The notes under the pieces: generated by a model
Seen by the model: only the letters and a program-made list of their open reading frames with translations
Told to the model about the DNA's origin: nothing
Databases searched by the model: none
Translations under genes and position numbers: made by a program
In this document: positions 11,096 to 35,891 of the stretch, one piece after another
How the letters are laid out: every line of letters begins with the position of its first letter
How positions within the stretch are numbered: position 1 is the first letter of the stretch
Assembly (NCBI RefSeq): GCF_001039355.2
Contig: NW_019776179.1
Location: forward strand, 623,928 to 687,927
Direction: 5' to 3'
Source: Lingula anatina
Taxonomy: Eukaryota; Brachiopoda; Lingulata; Lingulida; Lingulidae
DNA: 64,000 nt

Positions 11096-11739
11096 CACTC
11101 AAAGAGAGAAGACACGTGCTAGATAGCATAACACACTGATTCGAAACAGATACGGTCAGCAATCCCCTAAAAATTGGTAAAGACAAAGAAAAATAAAGGC
11201 TTGTTGTCAACGTCTAGTGGCATGGTACTTCATGTTGATGATAATGATGATGGTGATAATGATGATAAGTAAAAATCCATCTTTTTAAACACAAATTCTA
11301 TCATAACCTAGTTTTCGATATAGGTTAATCATCAAATAAAAAAGAGAGGGGGTGAGAGAGAGATGATCAATTAGAGATGATCATGATTAAACAGTTACAG
11401 GTACAGCAAAAATGAAGACAAGTTTGTACTAGCTTTTTAAAATCAGATTCCATTGGCCCGCTTATTATACGTATTACTTGGACACTTACGTCTACTGTTC
11501 ATCCGCTCCCCACGGACCTTCTTTGGCTCACTTTGCGCGTGGATGGTGGACATAAGCTGTGTGACACCGTCCACAAAGGCGGGTTTAAGTTAATCCTCCG
11601 GGACCTGGTCCACCTGCCTCAGGGCCTCGTCCTCAGTCACTGACCGGGGGAGAACAAAACCGGGCCTGTTTTGAATAAGAGAAAATTAAAACTTAAGAGA
11701 GTTAAAACTTCAAAAATAGGCTAAGCCTGTTTCACTTGT

Positions 11740-11870
11740 GAGACATAGCAATAGAGGCTGTCCGGGTTCTCAACGAGAAGACCAAATTTCCCTGTGATTT
11801 TACGAGATCTGCCTTGAGGTGGGGTTAAAATATGGAGACCACAAGGAAGTAGAGCAGCGATTTCTTTACT
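11740..11870 (-). repeat. Dispersed repeat, inverted relative to 13660-13782
   Basis: The reverse complement carries ATTTTAACCCCACCT, a CTCG...AAATC area and CCCGGACAGC..CTATTG, matched in the same order near 13680-13782 on the plus strand. It is a diverged copy of a small unidentified repeat. Confidence 0.5.
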
Positions 11871-13659
11871 TGAAAAATAGCTGAACTTACACATTTTTTG
11901 AGCTACAGGCTTGTTCTTTTTTCACTTTATAAAGAAAAAGTATGTACGTACAACTGACATGTTGAATTTGCCAAGCTAAGAGCCGATGACGCTTGCAAAG
12001 CAAAATTCGCCCGGAGGACGTACTCCGCAGCAAAGGTCGCGTTAAACAGGCTACATCAATTACTTGACTGGTCATTTCATGAGATCCGTTTGAACAACAA
12101 AAGCTTTATAACTGCAACCAATTTTTCTTTATAAATGTTTTACTATTAAACTTTATTTATTAAGAAGTAAAATAAAATCATTGACATTTCATTTACTGAT
12201 GGATGGCATATCAGAACATTAGACTTGCCTGCATCTTTGTTTTAATTTCACTAAATTTATAGTAACTAATTCAAAAGTCTCGAGTTTGATCATAAAGTTA
12301 ATTTTCTTCATTTATTTACATATGAAAATGATGCTATAGAAACTAATGGATAGCATTCACAAATGTAAGTTTCATTGTGATCAGATCTGACTTAAATGAC
12401 AGGAAAGATGACAAAAGAAAGTATTAAAATGGACAACATATAAGTTGAAATTTTCACAAAATCATTGCATTTTATTGACAGTTATACACAAATGCAACAA
12501 ATAAACACAACATCACAGGCGAACTTGTATTTGTGATCTGAGTAAATGATATGAAAAACAGGTGTCATATAGTTATTAAAAAAAGTCACCACAGTAACAT
12601 AAGAATGATACTAGCAAGAAAAATAATTTTCTTCATTTAATCACTAGGTCAGTACAATACATNNNNNNNNNNNNNNNNNNNAGCAAGAAAAATTATTTTC
12701 TTCATTAAATTACTAGTGCAGTACAATACATAGGCCTATATATATATATATTCATAAAACCAAATATTTCATTTTAAAGTAATTAAGAAAATGCCTGATA
12801 CTGTAAGTGACACCCAGACAAAAATGCCATATGTTGACTCCTGATATAATTAAGTAAACAACATAATAACTAAGGACATAAGAGATTAATATACACGGAG
12901 CAATCTTCAACATCTGATAATGCCTGGTTCAATAACATGTGCTGTGTCTGTCATGCTCTAAAATAAATAAAAAATAACTCACTTAGTTTTCTGAAATATA
13001 TCATTATGTGATAAACGTTGTTGTAAAATACCAACTCTAATTTCTACCTTACTTGCAATAATCATTACTGACCACCCGGCATGGAATGTTACAAATGCAA
13101 CTGAACATTGTGTATGCTTAATAGGTGTGGAAGGTTCACCAGTATTTTATAATCAGGTACACGTTATATGGAGATAGGAATGGTACAAGCAAATTTGTCT
13201 GATATAGTTACCGTAAAAGACTATTAATCACAAGTACTAGGGCTGTATTACATTAATAAACCATGGTGTCCTGTAAACTTACTTATTAATATGCCCCTCG
13301 ACCGTTGATGATACGGTCTATACGGTGATGCCATGGAGACAGTGACGTGCCGGGTGCGAGCTGTCTGCAGTTGGTCCCTTTTTTTCTACAAAATACTGCG
13401 ACCTGATCTGTACTTTAAATATGTCGGCACTTAGTCCTTTTAATCTAATCAAGCCCAACTTCTCTTTCTTCACTTCACTTCTCTCGCCAGTCGTGTCCGT
13501 CATCCATGGTCATTTTCCTGGTTTTCTCGCTTAACTTTAACTGCAATGCACCCTACGACACAACATTAGCAATTCGCCATTGCGTTGCTCTATCTCAAAT
13601 TACATGACAACGCCAAATTTTACTCAATGCAATCCTATAACATAGACTTGTGCTCGACC
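11871..13659. other. Non-coding stretch with a small flank-duplicated gap
   Basis: Mostly AT-rich, with no supported gene. A minus-strand open stretch at 13318-13503 has no recognisable family. A 19-base N run at 12663-12681 is flanked by near-identical 50-bp copies. There is CpG-richer DNA at about 11990-12050 and 13300-13560, whose role is unknown. Confidence 0.4.
12663..12681. other. Assembly gap with duplicated flanks
   Basis: Nineteen N. The 50 bases before (12613-12662) and after (12682-12731) are the same sequence with a few substitutions, from AGCAAGAAAAAT to GTACAATACAT. This is the signature of two unmerged allelic contig ends. Confidence 0.85.
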
Positions 13660-13782
13660 GCAAGAGAAGTTTCAATGGCAGATTTTAACCCCACCTCTCG
13701 TGAAATCTCGCTCCAATCCAGGTCTCGTTTGACGTCATCTGCTGCGCAGATGTTCAAAATAGGCTATCCCGGACAGCTCCTA

Positions 13783-15369
13783 TTGTACTTATGTATCAGT
13801 GGAGGCTGTCTATCAGATTTGATACCATTGGAACGATTTCCTGAGGTCAGAAGCATAATATTAACCTTGGTGAACCCAATTGCACTTTAACTCCGTTGCA
13901 GAACATTACACTGGTTACCATACATGAGAGTTACACAGAAAACTACTTGAACAGGTGGTTTTTACATTTTAATTGGCTTTCGTCCAGCAGTAACTTTTCA
14001 CCTTGAAAGCAGTGGAGGAAAAAAGAACAGTGAAGTCTGTTGATATGAACATCTGGCTTATAATGCATACTCCTCATCTAAATTAGGTGATATATAGTCT
14101 ATCCTGATATTATCCTCTGCCCTAACCTTTTTGTTTTGGTTCACATTGAGAATTGAAATATATTTTTGCCTGGCTGCTCATCTCAGGAGAAGGTGTTGAA
14201 CCTTATCCCACTTATCCAAAAATACCTTTTCTGTATAATATTTCAGATTTCATGGAATTATAATTCTAATGTATATAATCAGCATGGGTCTGATAGGTTA
14301 AAGTGTTATATGGGGCAGTGTGTATTGTTAAGTCTTGATAGAAGAGCTCTTGAAAACTATACAAAATACTTCATTATTTTCTTTTGCAGTAATAATTTTA
14401 TCATGCTATCACACACTTTATGATGTGTACTAAATAAGTTTTAAAAGGAATACAGTGTGAGATTTTTAACATGTTTGATACATAAACCACTTCTTGTTGA
14501 ACTTATACGAGTACAAGTAGGTTTAATAAATTAAATGTTGATAACATTTTAACAGATAAATACTATGAGTAAATATTGCAAAAATAATTTATCACCTCTT
14601 GATGAACCCTTGACTATCTTGACAGTTTTGATTCATGTGCATCCCAGAAGTCAGGGCAAGAATTGATCTCTAAGGGATAGCGGATTTTGAAAAATACCCA
14701 CTCTTAAGGGTTGAGGACTTTTTAGGGCTTTAAAATTACCCCAGATTTTTACAGAGTTATGCTAAGTGTCAGGAAAAGGGGATCAAAGGTTAGTTAGTCG
14801 GAGAAAAATGTTAACCCCAGGAAAATTCTGTAAGTATGAGTTTTCCCTGGGAAAATCTTATGCTGAACACCTTTAAGAAAGAATGATTTAATACAAGGTG
14901 ATTTAAATTTACTAAGTATTTAGTATTAATTGATTTATTGATGGATATTTGTGCCATCTTCCTGTCTTAAAGCAAAAGAACACTTCTCTTGTCCATGTCT
15001 CTTAAGGCACCTTTATGGAGATCAATTGCAATTGACCAAAAAGTCTGTGGGTTCTCTCTAATTAAGGTAGGCTTGTCATATAAATAATATTTCTGTCCTG
15101 TTCTCTGTCTACTGTCATTACCAGTGGTGAGCTTAACTTGATCATGACCTGCAGAGTTGTCAACCCAAGATTTAATGTTATATTAAGACTTTAAGGATTG
15201 GTATTGTAATTAACCAGGGTTTTCTTACCCTCTCTTATGCAGGTGTGATATGTTTAATGTGAAGTACAATGACAATACACCTCATAACAATAGAGTAGAG
15301 GTGATGTATAATAATAAGTCATCCTTACTTATATCAATCTGATAAAAAAACAGATTGTGACTATTTAAA
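13783..15369. repeat. 1.59-kb direct repeat, copy 1 (ends at an N)
   Basis: Nearly identical to 17558-19147, with scattered single-base differences and small indels. It starts just after the dispersed repeat ending near 13782 and stops exactly at the N at 15370. That makes it likely to be an allelic contig end placed upstream, although a true tandem duplication is possible. No coding exon was recognised in it. Confidence 0.85.
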
Positions 15370-15693
15370 NAACTTCTGCTAAATTTCTATTCCAACTGCT
15401 CCTATGAATATGTTTTCGAAAAAAAATCAGGTGTTAACATGTTACGAAACTTTGAAAATTCAGATTGAAATGAGCACTCCTCGATATGGCGTCCGTCGTG
15501 TACACTCCACACTTTCCCCCTGAAACTTCAAATCCCGCAAAATCTCGCGTTCCCACGGATAATTTAGCGGAAGTCACGTGACCGTGGAAAAGACTCTATT
15601 TTGGTAAATTTCAGAAATGCAAATGTGCCAGAGAAAGATACTGAAAAGGTTAAAATGCCATTTTAATCCATTTTCCACTTTGCTCCATTTTAG

Positions 15694-29414
<13,721 letters not shown>

Positions 29415-32400
29415 TCCTTTATAACTCACAGTGTCACAAATATATATATTTGCAATACAACAGAGGGTCACATGCCAAAGAGTCCTTGTCACTCTTAACC
29501 ACAAGGGCTGAAGGTAACCCCTCAGGAAAGAAAATTCTGTTCATTTGGTAGTCAGTCACTGGTGGTGAAATAGATAAATTGACAGGGAACTAAATAACAG
29601 GTTTTATTAAGCATTAGCTGTGATGAAAAATAAGACGTAAGCACTTAAGTTAGGAAGCTTCTTCAGCTGGGACCATAGGTGCTAGAATTAAAGTCCAGTA
29701 TAGTTATTTATGCTTGGAGACTGGAATATTTGTACATACAGAGTTGCAGCTACAATGGCATTGATTAATAATGTCATTTTAGTGAGTGAATTTTTTGAAG
29801 TAATGGTTTTGTATAGGTTAAGTTAACTCAAATGTGATCACAAAGCTTTCATCCCTATAAAAGAGACTGCATCATTCATCTCCTCATTATTTGTTTATGA
29901 TGATAATGTGCCAGCTTTTAGAAATTAGCATAAGATTGTTATGGTTTATAAATATTATCTCCCATAGGTTTTTATGTGGACAACATCTTATTCATTTCTG
30001 GTTTTGGGTTATTGTTATTATATGAATGAATTTTTATACTTCATATGTAATTTGTATAATGGAATGGGCGGAGTTAATATAGATTATATGAGAAATCACT
30101 TGACTATTTTGAATTAATGCTTATTGTATTCAATCACTCATTTTTCTCCTGCTGTTGTATTACATGCTCTCTCTTTTATTTTTATCTTTTTTAAAGAAGA
30201 CTAGAAATGCTAAAAAGGTATGTTTTCAGCTTTGCATGAGACTGCTTTGTATTTTTATTGCAGTTTGGCCTTCATAACACTTCTCAGGTTTTTGATCTAA
30301 AACATGGTCAACCACAGAGTAAGATTGTCATTACCTGGTGTCAAGTTTTTTTTCCTTTGAATCTGTACATACTGTGACCTGAACCTAGTATGGCCAGTAT
30401 GTAAGCATTAACAGTAAATTTCTCTCTCCTCCTTTGCAGCAATCTGTTTCATTTTTAGTTGTTTTTTTTTACATAAATGACACAACATCTAACTTTCTTT
30501 TCCTGTTTTTAGGGTTATGAGCAGCCTTATAAAAGATTGATTTTTCACTTCATGATGTTGATACTTGATTGCAATCTGCTCATCCTACAGGTGTCTTTAT
30601 TTGGGACTACTGTTCACTGCAGTGGCTGCTATGCTTTGGATAACAATAAAAGATAACAAAGCAGAGTGCTGCAATCAGGACATCTTCCTGAAGCCAAAAC
30701 TATATATTCTTTTTCAGTCTGACTGAAATTTTGGTTTTAAGGCTTTGGCTCAGTTAGAGTGACATTGTAGCAGCTAGTCAAATGTTAGCTACATAAATAT
30801 TAGATAGATCTAGGGATTATTTTCAGTTGCTGAAAGACATGTTTTAAAAACAATTTTTCATCATCTAGTTTTAACAAATTGGTTTTATTTTCTGTGTTTC
30901 TAATTTAATTTAATGGAGTTGAGAAAAGAAGATATGTTACCTCATAGGCAAGACCTAGATGTGTCACATATCAAATAATAAGATATTTCTTTAATTTGTT
31001 TTAGCTTTTAAAAAGCTTCATATTTCATTTACCTGTTAGCTTATTGAGTAGTCAAGTGGGGTAGTTGTCTGACTAGTTTGATTGGAGCTGAGGCTTTAGT
31101 TTTGATTATGTAAAATTTCAAAACTGTGATTAATGGGATATTTCATGCCAGGTTTTCATTATTAAAACCACTAAAACTGTTCAGTATTTAATATTTCTTG
31201 ATGGATATTGACCAAAAAATCACTTATTTTTCATTTTACTTGCAGAAAGTGTGAAATGAGTAGTTTAGGCATTGGTTTCAGTTCTCTCTATTCGCTATAG
31301 CCCAGACAAGATTTTATGTCGCAAAGGTTTTTTTCTTATTATTATTGTGTGAAAGTCTTTTATATGCTGTTATAATGTACATAGATTAGGTAGATCAATT
31401 AGTCCACTGGGCTGATCAACATTGTGCTGTGTGCATATTATTGTTAAAGAGAATTTCAGCATGGTAAATACATGGAACAGATTTATGAAGTAGATTGTGT
31501 TATACATACCATATTACACTGTTGATACATGATTATGTATATTTATAGATATAGAGGTTTATCTAGAGAATGTATTTGGGTAACTGTAAATAGAAAAATG
31601 TGGAGTGTGAATGGATCAGGGTTATAGAGTTGAGGTCATTGCTTGTTCCTTCCCCCTCCCTCCTCCCAGAACCCCTCCATAAGGAGTATTGTTTTTGTTC
31701 TTAAAAAGAGGAAGGAGCGGAATGGGGCATTTCCTCGCTCTCTCTCTCTTTTAAATCCCAGTATAGTGAGTTTTGAGTGACTATTTTATTAGATGTAATT
31801 TTTTAACATGTATTTAAAAGTGTGTGATTACTATTATCACTTGTATGTGCAATAAGGATGAGGAATGGAGGTCATATTTTGCTTGCTTTAATTATTTTGT
31901 GTCCTGGTTTGTGGTAACATTAGGTGAAGAACAAAGAAAATTGGTGACTTTAAGGCAGTTTAATTTCTTCAAAATATGGATATTGGTTGTTTTATTACTT
32001 CCTTTATGCTTTTGTGTGCAATATTGTGTTTGCTTCAAAATAGTTTGTGAAATGCTAACACTTGAGAAATTTATTTAATTTGTTTCAAATCCCAGCTAAT
32101 ATCATAATGAAAGGGACCTCATGAAATATTTTTCTTGAAAAATAATTCAGCTATACATATGTATTTCACAGACAAGTAAAAGGGTGGTATGTGCAGTCTA
32201 TACAATTTCACCTAAGGCAAAATTGTGAAGTCTGTATCAGAAAATCGGTTATATTACGAAAAAGAAAAAAAAGAGAGACGTACCTTTGAGACATATGTGC
32301 AGGGTATTTAAAAAGAAAATGAAATTATGATTACAGTGAAAGTCACATATACTGCTTTACATAAGTGATGAGAAAAATACTTGGTAATTAGCAAAGATGT

Positions 32401-33117
32401 TAGTCTTAAAAGTTCATGAAATGCCATTTTTTCCCTTTGCCATCCTAAAAATGGTTATTATTACTCAGCAGGATTTTGTCAAGATTGAAGAAAAGATTGA
32501 AAACAATTTGGAGTGCAAGCCTATTGTTACCTAGATCAGGCAGTTTCATGCAATTTCTGTTTCACTATCCTTTTGATATCGAAAGTCTTGAAAAATAAAA
32601 AGATAAAATTAATATTGTAATGTTTTTTTCTCTTTTCATCTACAATTTTTGAGTACTTACTTACTTAGTATTTGTTGTGTACAAAATACATAGATCTACT
32701 GAAAGATATAAATATGTGTCCCTTTCCCCTTACTTGGCTGAATATTTTGATCAAAACAAATTGGTTTAGTCTCTGTCAGTTTTTTTTCCTTCTCTTTCAT
32801 AAAAGATCTTTATGAGCAAAAGCAGGTAAATTTTGTGATGTAAATAATCATTTAAAATTAATATGAAAATTTGAAAAAAAAAAAAAAAAAACATCCCCAA
32901 AAAACCCCTATAAAAACTGAACATCTGATAAAAGGGCTTTCTATTTGCTACTTTATAGATCTAGATCAACGACCCTATGATTAAGTAGAAAATGCCGCTG
33001 TATATTTCACTTCTCTCTCAAGATTAAATGAATAATCGCGTTAGCTAACATGGAGTACATACCGGAAATACAGGGAATTGCTTACACGTAGTCAATACCA
33101 CACCTGAAACGAGAGCC
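29415..33117 (+). other. MSK 3'UTR and intergenic DNA
   Basis: AT-rich, with no second coding region recognised. An AATAAA at 30645-30650 is one possible poly(A) signal; a long 3'UTR is plausible. The open stretch at 31824-32078 has no recognisable family. An A-rich run lies at about 32874-32891. The last 100 bp before 33118 should hold the promoter of the next gene. Confidence 0.5.
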
Positions 33118-34073
33118 ATGGCGCGATTTAAAACTAGAGGAGATTTAGAGGCAAAATTTAATGAGCTAGGAATTACAACCAAGACAATTGAGCACCAAGA
33201 GGTAATTAGTTAGCAATAAAGTCCACCTCACGTCTTTCATAACTTGTGGGCTTATCTTTCAATTTAGTTTCGGCTTGCAATATAGGCCTATACTGTACAG
33301 TACGTGGTACATGTAGTTCACGTTTTCTGATAATATACGTAGTGCATTTAATACACACCAGAAACTGTAAATAAGAGTGCTAGAGCAAGAATAATTGTTT
33401 CTTCCTACCACTATATTACCGTTTTATTGCGGAGTTTCACAGCACTAACAATTTATTGACTTGGTTGATGCAAGGAGTTACAACAGTTCTCCTTGGTTGA
33501 TGCGTGTAGAATAGTTAGAACTGATACGTGGAACTGATATTTTTAAAAATGTGTTCAAATACGCAATTTAAGCATCACTTATAGCCTCTCGTCAAATCAA
33601 CAGCTCCTATTTATAATGAAACCAATTTTCTTCAGGTTTTTACTGTTGAAGCCATGATGTCTCAGCCTGAGCTACAAAACTTGAAAGGGACAGCTGCAAA
33701 AAACCTCTTCCTGAAGGACAAAAAGAAAAAACTTTGGCTCTGCTCCGCTGTGCACGACAGAAACATAAAACTGAATGAACTGGCAAAAATGGTTGGGGCC
33801 CCTGGTGGACTAAGACTTGCAGATGAGGAAATCTTATTTGATAAACTTGGCGTGAAGCAAGGGTGTGTGACAGCATTTGCATTGATCAATGACACAAATA
33901 ACGATGTGAATTTCATTGTAGATGAGGATTTAGTCAATGGCAAACATGAGATGATATATTTTCACCCCTTGTCTAATGCAGCAAGTACTGGGATCACGCC
34001 CTCAGATTTTATGAAATTTTTAGATGACATAAATCATAAGCCTATCAAGGTGAAATTTGAGGACCAGACATAA
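33118..34073 (+). CDS. PRORSD1: PRORSD1-like prolyl-tRNA synthetase-associated domain protein, two exons, 173 aa
   Basis: YbaK/ProX-type trans-editing deacylase; the family hydrolyses mischarged tRNA (Ala-tRNAPro in the bacterial ProX). Exon 1 is 33118-33201 (28 codons, starting MARFKTRGDLEAKF), exon 2 is 33636-34073; phase 0, GT-AG. The junction gives HQE-VFTVEAMM. The core shows LKGTAAKNLFLKDKKKKLWL, with the family's KNLFLKD...LW segment, then GAPGGLRLADEE, then GCVTAFALIND and DEDL, then FHPLSNAAST near the C-terminus, all in family order. The length is close to animal homologues (about 170 aa). The start codon is the first ATG of the exon and agrees with family N-termini. The cellular role in animals is not well defined. 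Confidence 0.92.
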
Positions 34074-34579
34074 GTTTATTTGATGCTTATTGATTGCTTA
34101 CAGTGCATACAACAGTACATGTGAAATTCTTGAGCCAAGTTATATAAATGTTCACAGCATGCTATATCTTGAATATAAAGCAAATTTGTAGTGTCTTAGT
34201 ACCACATACAACAATTCTGAGTAGACTAAATGAAATTTAACTGACATGACACTGATCAGATTCATGTATAATTAGGAAACGCCTCAAAAAGAAAAATGCT
34301 CCAGGAAATAGAAGTACATTGCAAATCAGCATGCTTTGGTAATCTAGGTTGTTGTCTACTAGTATACCAGTCATTTCCCTTTACCCCATTATCCTTTTCT
34401 CCTTGTCATTATTTCGGTCTGCTAAACACACAGCACATTTACCTGTATATCAGGCATCTTGTTTGCAAATCAATTTTTTAGATTCGAATCAGCAATGTCT
34501 TATACAGTTCTCACCTTGCAATATTAATGTTGAAGCAGATTCTCTGAGCATCAATTTAGAACAAATGCTACACAGCTTT

Positions 34580-34585
34580 AATAAA
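34580..34585 (+). terminator. Candidate poly(A) signal of the PRORSD1-like gene
   Basis: AATAAA about 507 bp after the stop codon, followed by a GT-rich region. Position only; no transcript evidence. Confidence 0.45.
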
Positions 34586-35026
34586 GTTTGAGTCAAAACT
34601 TTTATGAACTAGAGGCAACATTGATTGGAATTATTTGAATTATAAGAGATTATTGAGATACTGATATTAAAAGTTAGGTTTGTTTTTTATCACTCCAGGT
34701 GTAATGGCAATATGACTTAATGCAACTAGCCTTTTGATCCAGAACATCAGTCTTCATCAGTTCTAGCCTGTATGGTGAGCAAACATGTGATTCCAGATAC
34801 AGTGATGCATGTATTTTGGGTAGAATTTTGCCACACTCGTCTTACTGAACAAAAGTTTGTTAAAAATAGACTGTGTGGGAACAACCTCAAGGCAACTGTA
34901 TCACTAGTTGCTGCAGTTGTGCATATTTATCTTAAAACTTTTCCAAATCCGTGGGCCCACATTCGAAATAGCACAAAATCCATTTCTCCCCTCAGAACTC
35001 TTAACCCGTTTCCATGATATAAATTT

Positions 35027-35032
35027 TTTATT
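35027..35032 (-). terminator. Candidate poly(A) signal of XPO6
   Basis: TTTATT on the plus strand (AATAAA on minus), about 860 bp after the XPO6 stop. It would leave about 440 bp between the convergent 3' ends of XPO6 and the PRORSD1-like gene. Confidence 0.35.
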
Positions 35033-35891
35033 ATTAACAACCAATACATTTTAGACTGTACAGAAATTATTCACAAGCCAAAGACATTTGGCAAATATAA
35101 TTATTTTTATAAGATCAAGCAAAACTGCTGAAATTCACCTCTAATTCTTCCAATAACTATTCTCTAAATAGCTTGCTCTTGAATACAAGACAATGCTCCA
35201 TTCATTATGATTAAAACGAGTAGAATTGAGTTACAGAACCACATCATGTAGCATGGTCTACACAGTCGCATGAAAATATTATACAATGGTAATGGCCAGA
35301 CAGATATGTGGGTTAACATGTAAAAAATCCAATATATAATGACAATCAAATCAAGACAGATATATTAGTTCTGCTTATTGCACAAGTTATAAACTAAACT
35401 CATAAATTGATTCATGCGCAAATAAAGTATTTTGTCAGTTTAGAATGACTTTTAGGGGATTAACCAAAGCTTCCAGTTATTTTCAAACAAATAGTTACAT
35501 AAATACAAGGTTGCATGCGTTCAATTTATCGATACCAAAAAATGTGAAAACAAAGTAAAATTTAATTGTAATATTTTTATGAGCACCAAAATTGCCAAAA
35601 AAAGTCTACAACAAAGTGCACCATTGCTGCCCCTACCTCAATTAAATATGATCTATGGCATTGTCTCATAGCACAGCCTTAATGAACGAAACAGACAACA
35701 TATAGGTTTGCAAGAATGGAAGAATATTCAAAGTCCTTCAAGAATTATTCACCAATACTGGCTCCTACTTGAATGTAAAAACAATGTCCAACTCTCTTCC
35801 TCAAAGGAAAAAAGACTTCCCCAGGCTCTGGCACAGCACCTTAGGCTATTTCATTGTATATATAGCTTTTAGTGATTGATAACTTTCATTT

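Larger units (their letters stand above)
8545..11665 (-). pseudogene. Guanylate-binding protein (GBP) helical-domain exons with three in-frame stops
   Basis: Dynamin-related large GTPase family. Three exons: 11490-11665, 9482-9765 and 8545-9253, with compatible phases. The first reads RPGFVLPR then KPAFVDGVTQL; the second carries the family block IPSVENAVVAVRQAE and the helical-domain start; the third holds a long coiled coil (QADLQKVF..YPKKGP-type region, then about 120 residues of E/Q/R-rich helix). The last donor is a consensus GTAAGT inside a Gly/Ser-rich stretch. Reading frames are otherwise intact, but stops occur at 11590-11592 (TAA), 9641-9643 (TAG) and 9125-9127 (TAA). Each could have arisen from a Gln codon by one C-to-T change. 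No GTPase-domain exon was found upstream. Best read as a 5'-truncated pseudogene. Confidence 0.8.

Noticed and set aside
8545-11665. Reading the three stops of the GBP relic as Gln (ciliate-like code)
   Set aside because: XPO6, GMPPA, UGT and the PRORSD1-like gene use TAA as a normal terminator and MSK ends in TGA, so the standard code applies; a pseudogene or error is simpler.
13318-13503. 61-codon minus-strand open frame in CpG-richer DNA
   Set aside because: No recognisable family, no splice partner found; not enough to call a gene, though an exon is not excluded.
13585-13890. Plus-strand open frame spanning 13783
   Set aside because: It crosses the border between a dispersed repeat and the 1.59-kb direct repeat and has no family match.
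15486-15590. Short open frame starting ATGGCGTCC in front of the first MSK exon, considered as the MSK start
   Set aside because: It ends in a stop, has no glycine-loop sequence and no donor that would join to 15694 in phase.
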